The translations under genes were made by a program, and so were the position numbers. This document shows positions 42,822 through 51,043 of a DNA stretch of 64,000 nt, in pieces; position 1 is the first letter of the stretch, and each line of letters begins with the position of its first letter. The notes under the pieces are model-generated. The model had not been told where the DNA came from and did no database searches. It worked only from the letters and a program-made list of their open reading frames with translations. Source of the stretch: Ruegeria sp. ANG-R (lineage in GTDB: Bacteria > Pseudomonadota > Alphaproteobacteria > Rhodobacterales > Rhodobacteraceae). The DNA lies in the NCBI RefSeq assembly GCF_000813985.1, contig NZ_JWLJ01000001.1, forward strand, positions 1,699,476-1,763,475, read 5' to 3'.

Positions 42822-43832
42822 ATGTTGAACCATTTTGACGGCAGCACCATTCTGGTTACCGGTGGTACGGGTTCCTTTGGCAACGCCTTTGTGCCGATGA
42901 CCCTGGCAAAAACCGATGTTGCAAAGATCATAATTTTTTCAAGAGATGAGATGAAACAGTGGGAGATGGCCCGCAAGTTCCAGGGCGATCCCCGTGTTCG
43001 GTTTTTCATTGGCGACGTTAGGGATCGTGAGCGGCTGTACCGTGCCTTCGACTCGGTTGACTATGTCGTGCACGCTGCGGCAACAAAAATCGTCCCCACT
43101 GCGGAATATAATCCGTTTGAATGCATCAAGACCAACGTTAATGGAGCAATGAATGTCATCGACGCGGCAATCGATAAGCGGGTCAAAGGCGTTGTAGCGC
43201 TTTCGACAGACAAGGCGTCGAGTCCGATAAACCTGTATGGAGCGTCAAAGCTCGCATCCGACAAATTGTTTGTCGCTGGAAATTCCTATTCCGGCAGCCA
43301 CGTGACTCGGTTCTCAGTCGTGCGATACGGCAACGTTATGGGGTCTCGCGGATCAGTCATTCCATTCTTCATGAAATTGCGTAACGAAAACTCTCTGCCG
43401 ATCACCGATACAAGGATGACGCGGTTTATGATCACTCTGGATCAGGGTGTAGAGCTGGTTTGGCACGCGTTCGAGGACATGGTGGGTGGCGAAATCTATG
43501 TCAAAAAGATCCCATCGATGAAAGTAACAGATATCGCAAATGTGATCGCGCCGAACGCAGGCACGGAAGTTGTTGGGATACGGCCCGGTGAGAAAATTCA
43601 CGAGCAAATGGTTGGCGCCGAAGACGCCCCGTTTACGTATGAATACGACGAACACTTCAAGATCCTGCCTTCACTGCACAACTGGTCACAGACCGCGGAT
43701 CGCATCAAAGATGGTGTTCGGGTCGCAGAGGATTTTGTGTATTCCAGCGATCTGAACACGGAATGGATGGAAAAGTCCGAACTTGCCACCTGGATTGAAC
43801 AAAACCGAGCCGAGTTAGAGAAACCCTTATGA
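42822..43832 (+). CDS. pseB: UDP-GlcNAc 4,6-dehydratase (inverting)
   Basis: 336 residues. SDR Rossmann start ILVTGGTGSFGNAFVPMTL, FIGDVRDRERLYRAFDSV, HAAATKIVPTAEYNPFECIKTN and the catalytic SLYGASK-type segment NLYGASKLASDKLFVAGNS, then RYGNVMGSRGSVIPFF. PseB dehydrates UDP-GlcNAc at C4/C6 and epimerises C5, the first step to pseudaminic acid. First gene of the right arm; ATGA overlap with pseC. Confidence 0.95.
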   Translation: MLNHFDGSTILVTGGTGSFGNAFVPMTLAKTDVAKIIIFSRDEMKQWEMARKFQGDPRVRFFIGDVRDRERLYRAFDSVDYVVHAAATKIVPTAEYNPFECIKTNVNGAMNVIDAAIDKRVKGVVALSTDKASSPINLYGASKLASDKLFVAGNSYSGSHVTRFSVVRYGNVMGSRGSVIPFFMKLRNENSLPITDTRMTRFMITLDQGVELVWHAFEDMVGGEIYVKKIPSMKVTDIANVIAPNAGTEVVGIRPGEKIHEQMVGAEDAPFTYEYDEHFKILPSLHNWSQTADRIKDGVRVAEDFVYSSDLNTEWMEKSELATWIEQNRAELEKPL

Positions 43833-44986
43833 TCCCTTACGGGCGACAGAATATCGACAAGGACGACATAGATGCTGTCGTCGAGGTCCTCAGGTCTGAT
43901 TTTCTGACCCAAGGACCAGCTATTCCCGCCTTTGAGGAGGCGGTGGCCAAGAAGGTTGATGCGCGATACGTGTCTGCTGTGAATTCGGCTACATCAGCCT
44001 TGCACATTTCTGTTGCTGCACTGGGGCTTGGGCCCGGTGATATTCTGTGGACCTCGCCGGTCACGTTTGTCGCTTCGGCCAATTGCGCACGTTATTGTGG
44101 TGCCGATGTGGATTTTGTCGATATCGACCCCGACACTTTCAATATGTGCCCGAAAGCGCTCGAGCAAAAACTTATTGAGGCCGAGAAATCAGGATCGCTC
44201 CCAAAGATTATCGTGCCTGTACACATGTGCGGTCAATCACCGGACATGAGGCAGATAAGTAAGCTGGCGCGGAGCTATGGGATAAAGATCGTTGAAGACG
44301 CAAGCCACGCAATTGGTGCTTCCTATGATGCTGCCCCGGTCGGATCGTCCCAGTATTCCGACATCACCGTGTTCAGCTTTCATCCGGTAAAGATTGTTAC
44401 CTCCGGTGAAGGTGGCGTTGCGGTTACAAATGATCCTGAAATAGCGTCCCGGTTCGAGTTGTTGCGCAGCCACGGGATCACCCGCAATTCTGACCTTATG
44501 ACCGGCGCATCCGATGGCCCGTGGTATTATCAGCAGATAGAACTGGGCTGGAATTATCGCATTACAGATATCCAGGCAGCGCTTGGGCGCAGTCAGCTAA
44601 CTCGCTTGGAGCGGTTTGTCGAAAGACGTAACGCGCTGGCCACGGAATATGATCAGCTATTGAAGAATTCCGAGATCGTTCTGCCTGGCCGCGATCCTTT
44701 GGCGAGATCGTCCTTTCATCTATACGTAGTACGGTTGCCTAAAGCTGACCCCAAGCGCCACAGATCAGTATTCGAATCTCTGCGTGCGTCGGGCATCGGC
44801 GTGAACCTCCACTATATCCCAGTTCATCTTCAGCCCTATTACCAGCGACTTGGATTTGCTTCTGGCGATTTTCCGGTCGCGGAAGATTATTACCATCGCG
44901 CAATCAGCATACCGCTCTACCCGGACCTGACTGAAAAACAGCAGGACCATGTGGTGAAGTCGTTGGAAGTCGCGCTAGCGCTCTGA
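43829..44986 (+). CDS. pseC: UDP-4-keto-6-deoxy-AltNAc aminotransferase
   Basis: 385 residues, DegT/DnrJ/EryC1 PLP aminotransferase: GRQNIDKDDIDAVVEVLRSD, LTQGPAIPAFEEA, FVASANCARYCGADVDFVDID, and the PLP-lysine motif SFHPVKIVTSGEGGVA. PseC makes the 4-amino sugar from the PseB product, with glutamate as donor. Overlaps pseB by 4 bp. Confidence 0.95.
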   Translation: MIPYGRQNIDKDDIDAVVEVLRSDFLTQGPAIPAFEEAVAKKVDARYVSAVNSATSALHISVAALGLGPGDILWTSPVTFVASANCARYCGADVDFVDIDPDTFNMCPKALEQKLIEAEKSGSLPKIIVPVHMCGQSPDMRQISKLARSYGIKIVEDASHAIGASYDAAPVGSSQYSDITVFSFHPVKIVTSGEGGVAVTNDPEIASRFELLRSHGITRNSDLMTGASDGPWYYQQIELGWNYRITDIQAALGRSQLTRLERFVERRNALATEYDQLLKNSEIVLPGRDPLARSSFHLYVVRLPKADPKRHRSVFESLRASGIGVNLHYIPVHLQPYYQRLGFASGDFPVAEDYYHRAISIPLYPDLTEKQQDHVVKSLEVALAL

Positions 44987-45016
44987 TAGGAAGCACCGCA
45001 GATAAAGGAGATCAGT

Positions 45017-46054
45017 ATGCCCTCAGTCAAGCTTGGAAGTCGCCTCATTGGAGACGCACAGCCCATCTATTTGATGGCGGACTTGGGATTGACCAATGGC
45101 GGCGATATGGGTCGCGCAAAAGAGCTGATCCATATCGCCGCCGATAGCGGCGTGGAGGCGGTAAAATTTCAGATGCTTGAGGCAGAGAAGCTGCTTGGGG
45201 ATCACAGCATCGAATACACTTATCCGACGATGAAAAACGGCCCTCGAACAGAGAATATGGTCGAAATGTTTAAGGGCCTTGAATACTCAGACGATCAGTG
45301 GGCCGAGCTCAAGCAAACGGCTGAAGGCCGAGGCCTCGATATGATCGTGACGTGCCACTATGAGGGCGGGGTCGAGCGTACAAACCGGCTGAATCTGATA
45401 ACGAATAAAATCTGCACCTGGAGTCTCAGCCACCGCCGAATGATCGAGCAATTGGCTGCAAACGGCAAGCCGCTCATTTTCGACACAGGTACCATAACGC
45501 GAGCTGATCTTATCGCACTTGAAGATGTCTACAAGAAAGCGGGCGGTGGGGAATTGATCGTTCTGCACGATTTCCATACCGACGTCGAAGCCGAGATGAA
45601 CTTCCGGGCAATGGACGTGTATCGCCAGCTTGGGATGGTGGCTGGCTACACACCGCAGGGGCGCAGCGATTGGCTGGATTTCATGAGCGTTGGCATGGGC
45701 GCAGCGATATTAGAGAAGCGGCTGACCACGTCGCGGGATATCCCTGCCAACGGGCACTGGAAAGCACATGAGCCAGACGAGTTTGCCGAGTGGGTCGAAC
45801 GCATCAGGCGATGTGAGCGTGCGATGGGTAACCCGGTCGTAGAACCTACGGCCCGAGATCAGCAAGACGCCAAAAAATACTACAAGTCTGCCTATCTTGT
45901 TCGGGATGTAAAACGCGGTGATCCGATCCAACAAAGTGACTTTGTTTTTAAGCGTCCCGGCACAGGTGTAAGCTCTTGGCTGGTCAGTGAAAATTACCTT
46001 GGACGCCCCTACCTCCGCGACTACAGGTCGGGTGAGATGCTTGAACAGTTCTAG
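45017..46054 (+). CDS. Second NeuB-family protein with diverged active site
   Basis: 345 residues with the NeuB barrel and a C-terminal SAF domain (KYYKSAYLVRDVKRGDPIQ, NYLGRPYLRDYRSGEML). It shares the family layout (GVEAVKFQMLEAEKLLGD, TGTITRADLIALEDVYKK) but the usual signatures are altered: E-x-x-x-NHxG reads MADLGLTNGGD, the GxSDHT block reads GYTPQGRSDW without the metal histidine, and EKHFT reads EKRLT. An H survives in LHDFHTD. It may be inactive, act on another sugar, or be a partner of PseI. Strong RBS AAAGGAGATCA. Between pseC and pseF. Confidence 0.75.
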   Translation: MPSVKLGSRLIGDAQPIYLMADLGLTNGGDMGRAKELIHIAADSGVEAVKFQMLEAEKLLGDHSIEYTYPTMKNGPRTENMVEMFKGLEYSDDQWAELKQTAEGRGLDMIVTCHYEGGVERTNRLNLITNKICTWSLSHRRMIEQLAANGKPLIFDTGTITRADLIALEDVYKKAGGGELIVLHDFHTDVEAEMNFRAMDVYRQLGMVAGYTPQGRSDWLDFMSVGMGAAILEKRLTTSRDIPANGHWKAHEPDEFAEWVERIRRCERAMGNPVVEPTARDQQDAKKYYKSAYLVRDVKRGDPIQQSDFVFKRPGTGVSSWLVSENYLGRPYLRDYRSGEMLEQF

Positions 46055-46065
46055 GCTTTGAGCAG

Positions 46066-46761
46066 ATGCCGTTCGAACGCAAGCCGATTGCCATAATCCC
46101 CGCACGTGGTGGTTCAAAAAGGATACCGCGGAAAAACATAGCGGATGTAAACGGAAAACCTCTGTTAGCCTATCCGGTCGAGACATGCCTCGCCTCTGGC
46201 CTGTTCTCAGAAGTGGTCGTTTCGACAGAAGACGAAGAGATTGCCGATGTTGCGCGCCAGTATGGCGCAAGCATCGAGCTGCGCCCTGCCGAGTTAGCAC
46301 AGGACACCGCGCCTGCGTCACTGGCGTGCAGGGACTTGCTGTTGCACCGCTACGAAGAGGACAACCGGCCCGACCGTTTCTGCATGATCTACGCGATGGC
46401 CATATTTCTTGAACCCGCTGATCTGGTTGAAAGTTTGGACAAGCTGGATGGCTGCGATGGGGTGCTGGGTGTGTCGGACTTTTCGATCCACCCCTACAAG
46501 GCATTGGTCGAAAAGGACGGTTACCTGACAGCTCTGTGGCCCGAGCTAAACCTTAAGCAATCGCAGCATTACCCACGAACACTTGGGTCAAACGGCACGT
46601 TCTATTGGGGTAGAACCAGCAGTTTTGTTGAGTCTCCCGGTTTCTACCCCACCCGCCTGAAATCTCATGTCATTCCACCTTGGAGGGCAATCGACATTGA
46701 TACGCCGGACGATTTAGAACATGCTCGTCGCGTAAAAAGGCGGGAACTGGATCAACGCTGA
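46066..46761 (+). CDS. pseF: Pseudaminic acid cytidylyltransferase
   Basis: 231 residues. CMP-sugar synthetase: IAIIPARGGSKRIPRKNIADVNGKPL (P-loop-like), EVVVSTEDEEIADVA, RPDRFCMIYAMAIFLEP and AIDIDTPDDLEHARR (acidic metal-binding). PseF charges pseudaminic acid with CMP from CTP. It follows the second NeuB gene by 11 bp. The conserved CAFYPF-type region is FCMIYAMAIFL here. Confidence 0.92.
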   Translation: MPFERKPIAIIPARGGSKRIPRKNIADVNGKPLLAYPVETCLASGLFSEVVVSTEDEEIADVARQYGASIELRPAELAQDTAPASLACRDLLLHRYEEDNRPDRFCMIYAMAIFLEPADLVESLDKLDGCDGVLGVSDFSIHPYKALVEKDGYLTALWPELNLKQSQHYPRTLGSNGTFYWGRTSSFVESPGFYPTRLKSHVIPPWRAIDIDTPDDLEHARRVKRRELDQR

Positions 46762-46954
46762 CAGGATTGCATCAATTCTAAGAGTAAGCTTCTGACAGAA
46801 CGAAACCGAATAGACTGATCATGTATGGGATGAAGACGAACGTCTCTAAGTCGAAGTTTTTTCACTTACTTAGGCATGGATAAAGCGACTACTCGGCATT
46901 GAGCAGGCAGTGTGATCTGCGCTTCATCAGACAGAATAGGTTAAAGGAAAAGAA

Positions 46955-47953
46955 ATGGCGTTAAGCATCTTTCGAAAAAAATCTAAACGTGTTGACCCCG
47001 AACCGAAATCGATCATAGCCACCAGGGAACTGGATAACGCTCATGAAGTCTCAGATCCGCTCGCGGGACGCGTGATTTCCAATCCCGGCGGCGACAATGA
47101 TCCGGCAGAAATTTCTGCTGACAAGAGTGCTTCAATTGCCAGCAATGATACTGAGCTTATGGCCGAGATTTCGGCCCGCATTGAGCGTGCAAAGTCGATC
47201 GGTATGGACGAGGAGGCGTTTCTCGAAGCATTCACATTCCACCAACCTGTTTCTCAGGCAAAAGTGCTTGAAAGCTTGCGCACATTTGGACTTGCGATTT
47301 TCCCGGCCATCTATGACTCAGACAGACTTTCGCGGATTACCAAAGAATATGATGATCTAATCGAAAACGGCGAGACCATGGCCAGCACGGTTTCCGCGCG
47401 CGAAGATACGCCGGCCAACAGCTATGCCTTGTCCCTAGTGCGGGACAATCTTGACCGCAACCGTTTTCCAGAAACAATGGCGCTCTTCGGCTCGCCTACG
47501 ATCAAACAGATATCCGAGAAGTATTTTGCTGGTCAGGAGTTTGAATTCAACTCGGACCTGTTTGTTCAGTGGACTGATCACACTGACGTGCCGGCCTCCG
47601 GCAAGCTGCATTGGGACAAACAGCTGACGCTCAAGTCATGGCTGTATGTCACTGACGGTACCGAAGGGTATGGTGCAATGCGCGCTGGCGCCGGTACTGC
47701 GGCCTGGATGCGCTATATTCGTGAGGACGCCATGTTCGACGGCATCCCATACGGAAAAATCGTCAATCAGGTTGAAGAGGGTGGGTTTCCTGTTGTGTCA
47801 ACGGGCGGTCCAGCGGGCACATTTTTCCTGTTTGTGACCGATGTCGCTCATGGTGCCTCTCCTGTGGCACCGGGCAAACGGCGCAATATCATGCGCTCGC
47901 GATCGCGCCCCGTGCGTGTGCGGCAATGGGCGAGTTGGGCAAGCAAGCTTTGA
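46955..47953 (+). CDS. Phytanoyl-CoA dioxygenase-like (2-oxoglutarate/Fe) protein
   Basis: 332 residues. First 75 residues are polar and probably disordered. The PhyH-like fold follows: LRTFGLAIFPAIYDSDRLSR, then SGKLHWDKQLTLKSWLYVTD with the HxD iron motif, and VAHGASPVAPGKRRNIMRSRSRP supplying the distal histidine and the oxoglutarate-binding arginine. It could hydroxylate a sugar or lipid. AAAGGAAAAG RBS. 193 bp downstream of pseF with its own promoter likely. Confidence 0.78.
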   Translation: MALSIFRKKSKRVDPEPKSIIATRELDNAHEVSDPLAGRVISNPGGDNDPAEISADKSASIASNDTELMAEISARIERAKSIGMDEEAFLEAFTFHQPVSQAKVLESLRTFGLAIFPAIYDSDRLSRITKEYDDLIENGETMASTVSAREDTPANSYALSLVRDNLDRNRFPETMALFGSPTIKQISEKYFAGQEFEFNSDLFVQWTDHTDVPASGKLHWDKQLTLKSWLYVTDGTEGYGAMRAGAGTAAWMRYIREDAMFDGIPYGKIVNQVEEGGFPVVSTGGPAGTFFLFVTDVAHGASPVAPGKRRNIMRSRSRPVRVRQWASWASKL

Positions 47954-48091
47954 ACGTAAGCCAAACTGCTTGAAGTCCAGCAAATTGGCGCGGTCGCAGC
48001 TTGTTGCTCTGGATGCAAGTCATGGCCACGATATGCGGCAGCCAACGGCGAGACAGCGCAAGTTTCGCAGTTGGCTGTTAGCCGCGCGGCG

Positions 48092-50248
48092 CTAACAATG
48101 CATGTAGGTATCAATCAAAAAATCATAAACAGGCTTTGGAACAATCTTACGTATACCTTCGAAGTCTTTTTCCTTTAGAAGCTTGCGAACGTATGACGCG
48201 CTCACGATCCTGTCGTCGATGCTGATCCGCTCTATCACATCCAGCTTGATGCCATAGGTTGGCAATATTTCTGCCATCTGATCATTGTACTGCCTGGTAA
48301 TCATGCAGTGAGGTTCATTGCCTAGGAAACAAGTTTTAATTCCGAGGACCGGTGCGATGTATTCGCAGAAATAACTTGCCTCTTCCGCGGCATCAGCCTT
48401 GGCATCATTTTCTGTTTCTTTGGTGTAGTACTCTGGGTAAGTCAGTTCGGTACAAATAAAACGACCACCCTTTAGTACCTTGACGTTTTTGAGGTGTGCG
48501 ACCGACTGCGTTACAAGCTCCAATCTGTCAGCGAAGCTAAAAAAGGATTTGTCCTCTTCGATGACGAAGACATAGAGCTGATCAACCGACCGCGCTGCAT
48601 ACTCAAGAAGGTGGAGGTGGCCCAGAGTAATCGGATTGCAGTTAACCGCCACACTGCCAACTGTCCCTTCGCAATCTACGGCATTCTCTCTCAGATATTC
48701 TTCATAGCTCTCTAGGTTTCCGCACTCCGTTTTTGTCGCAGTGCGATAGTAGTGTAGATACTTGACGAGTTCTACTGCACCTTGAGCAGCCTCAGTCCGT
48801 TCATGTCCTGGGCGCTCAGATAGATTATCTTTTACTTCGAAAGCACCCAAAGCGTGAACACGCGACAAGATTTCGCGTGCGGCAAACTTGGTTCCACGCC
48901 AATTGAAATGGTTTTCATCCATATAGATTTCACCCAAGTCGTGTGGCCTGGGAAAGCCAATGACTTGAGGGGACAATCCTGGCACTTCTCCAGCGTCCAG
49001 TCGATGTGTTCCGACAAATACTACGACATCGCCTCGCTCGATAGTGGTCGCAAGTAAATTGAGGATAATATCAGTTGTTGACGCACCTCTTATTCCGCAG
49101 TTTTCAACGCGAAATATCCTGCCAAAGTCCTCTTGGGCGAACAATTCCTGAACGCGGCTCGGCAATGTATGAGCATCTTCAACGCCCGTACAAAAGACAT
49201 CTGATGTACCGAATAGAAACAACCGGTTGTCGAATTTATTCGGAGCGTTTGGAGTAACGCGGCGACCGTTCTTTACATTGACGTATTCACTAGAGTAGCT
49301 CTTGAGTGTAATCCTCGAGTTCTTGACTACGTTTTTTGGGCCAAACAGAATTTCATTCCAGTAGCGATTATCGAATTGCGGTAGTTCGGAATACATCTGA
49401 GTAATGTAGTCAGGGCAAGACATCAGCCACTCTTTGTAGTCCAGCTCACCAGTCAGACTACGAAGGTGAGCCTCAACAATCTGCTTTTCGATTTCAGATT
49501 TCTCACCGCCTTGCGCAAGGCGATCAAAATGAACCAAAATGAACTGACCGCCTTGAGATTCTACATAGTTCTTTGCTAGTTCAAGGAGTTCTGCATAAAG
49601 GTAGTCTTCCAGTGTCTCAGCAGCTTCTCGTGTGAGCGCCGCATTTACAGAAAGACTGGGCACCAGAAAGAACTTGTTCAATTGACCTCTAGAAACCCTT
49701 CCAATCGCCCCGGAAATGGCTAACGCAGCGACTAAACTTTTGCGTCTGAAAGAATCTGACAAAATCTCAGGTAAGACCCGTTCATATTCCTCCGCAATCC
49801 GTTGGGCTTCGTCGAGATCGGGTAAAAGCAACAGACAGTGCAGCAACTCAAATACGAACTCTGATGATTCAGGAAAGTGAGCTAGTGCTTTTTTCGCGGT
49901 ACCAATTGCTTCAGTATGACGACCAAGCTGTTTGAATACTTCTATGAGCTTTGATTGGGCTTCGCGGTCTCGAGGATCATTCGCAATGGTGCTAGTTAAG
50001 ATCTGAATAGCGGCTCGCGTCCCGAGCGAATGCGTTCCATTTTCGTTTGGCTGCAGTCCATAGCGTTCGAGAACCTTATGTGGGTAGGTGACGGTCTGCT
50101 GGCGACTGCTTTCTTGGCGCGGTGGCGTCTTTGAAGTTTCTTCCGGTTGGTATTTCAAACGTTCTGATCTAGCTTTGCTTTTGAAACCAATCGTTAGCTT
50201 GTTTCCCACTTTGCCTGCTAGTCCTCGAGATCTTTGTCTCAAACTCAT
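48092..50248 (-). CDS. 718-residue TPR / SGNH-like / CitC-type nucleotidyltransferase chimera
   Basis: Three modules: a basic low-complexity N-terminus (1-60), TPR-like helical repeats (about 75-180), an SGNH-like domain (FLFGTSD at 344, ENCGIRGAST at 382, FVGTHRLDAG at 411, DENHFN at 444), and from about 525 a citrate-lyase-ligase C-terminal type nucleotidyltransferase domain (NCNPITLGHLHLLEYA at 536 with the T/HxGH motif, RIVSASYVRKLLKEK at 680 resembling the ISxxxxR motif). Cofactor ligases of the CitC kind acetylate or adenylylate; here the fusion with SGNH suggests activation plus transfer or removal of an acyl group in glycan decoration. No named family covers the whole chain. Downstream of the PhyH gene, convergent to it. 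Confidence 0.7.
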   Translation of the reverse strand: MSLRQRSRGLAGKVGNKLTIGFKSKARSERLKYQPEETSKTPPRQESSRQQTVTYPHKVLERYGLQPNENGTHSLGTRAAIQILTSTIANDPRDREAQSKLIEVFKQLGRHTEAIGTAKKALAHFPESSEFVFELLHCLLLLPDLDEAQRIAEEYERVLPEILSDSFRRKSLVAALAISGAIGRVSRGQLNKFFLVPSLSVNAALTREAAETLEDYLYAELLELAKNYVESQGGQFILVHFDRLAQGGEKSEIEKQIVEAHLRSLTGELDYKEWLMSCPDYITQMYSELPQFDNRYWNEILFGPKNVVKNSRITLKSYSSEYVNVKNGRRVTPNAPNKFDNRLFLFGTSDVFCTGVEDAHTLPSRVQELFAQEDFGRIFRVENCGIRGASTTDIILNLLATTIERGDVVVFVGTHRLDAGEVPGLSPQVIGFPRPHDLGEIYMDENHFNWRGTKFAAREILSRVHALGAFEVKDNLSERPGHERTEAAQGAVELVKYLHYYRTATKTECGNLESYEEYLRENAVDCEGTVGSVAVNCNPITLGHLHLLEYAARSVDQLYVFVIEEDKSFFSFADRLELVTQSVAHLKNVKVLKGGRFICTELTYPEYYTKETENDAKADAAEEASYFCEYIAPVLGIKTCFLGNEPHCMITRQYNDQMAEILPTYGIKLDVIERISIDDRIVSASYVRKLLKEKDFEGIRKIVPKPVYDFLIDTYMHC

Positions 50249-50337
50249 TTTATATCTCCATTAGCGCGCAAGCCTACCTGTTGGTTAGTTCTACAAGGAA
50301 AAAAATTGTAACAAGGTCATGTCTACAAATGGCGTTA

Positions 50338-50600
50338 TCAGAGTCGGATTGATGTGTTATCGATGAATCCGAGGTGATATTCGGCGATCCCATCATTGTG
50401 GGTGGCGACACGGCGGGCATTCTTCTTCATCTTATTGAAACATCGTTCCGCCAATCTGCGAAGGTGATAGCGCAAGCGGCCGGCACCATCACGCTTCTTG
50501 CTTGAATTGCGAATGGGGATGGCTGGCAACACGTTGTACTTTTTATGGTTTTGCGAGTGCTATCGGTGTTATAGCCGCGGTCAACCAGAAATACGCTCGG
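50338..50600 (-). pseudogene. IS5-family transposase remnant
   Basis: Two frames together recall the C-terminal half of an IS5 (IS427-group) DDE transposase: FLVDRGYNTDSTRKTIKS with the second catalytic Asp in one frame, then after a shift LPAIPIRNSSKKRD, YHLRRLAERCFNKMKKNARR and VATHNDGIAEYHLGF, where the catalytic Glu region is ERCFNKMKK. N-terminal domain absent; the element is dead. Confidence 0.75.
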
Positions 50601-50649
50601 TTGAGCTACGCAAAGGCTCCGCTCAGCAGGCCTTGACCGCAACCTAATC

Positions 50650-51000
50650 AAAAGAAAGAAGCAGGACGGATTCTACATCCAAACGGCCCGGATGATTGGG
50701 CTGGGTCATGGGCCATTCAAAGAACGCACTGCACTTGCCAAGCAGAACAAAAAGGTCCCGCCGACCCGAGGGGGTGAGCGGCGTCCCGGAATTCGTCCAG
50801 TGGACGAATTCAGCCGCGAACGGGCGAAGCCCCGGGGCGCAAACGCGTCTGCAACGGCTGATCAACAGAACGGAGGGCAGCGCCGGCCCGAGGGGAGGCG
50901 CAAACGCGCCGCCCGTTTTGCCGGAGGCAAACCTACGGTTTGACGGGGGCGGGTCGGCGCGGCCCGGCGGTGCCGCCGGGCGAGTTGCGTAATCTTGAAG
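50650..51000. repeat. GC-rich block with nested palindromes beside the IS remnant
   Basis: GC content jumps above both neighbours. It contains GAATTCGTCCA-g-TGGACGAATTC (50789-50811, 11-bp perfect arms) and GCCCGGCGG-tg-CCGCCGGGC (50962-50981). Both strands have open frames (50692-50943 plus, 50644-51030 minus) made of low-complexity Arg/Ala/Pro-rich peptides, which are not credible proteins. It resembles an intergenic repeat or part of a decayed element. Confidence 0.45.
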
Positions 51001-51043
51001 ACGTGAGAACGCCGACAAAACCCTTCGCAAATTGTTAGTGTAG

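Noticed and set aside
50644..51030. Open frames on both strands of the GC-rich palindromic block
   Set aside because: Both are low-complexity Arg/Ala/Pro-rich and overlap each other; no family similarity and no RBS.
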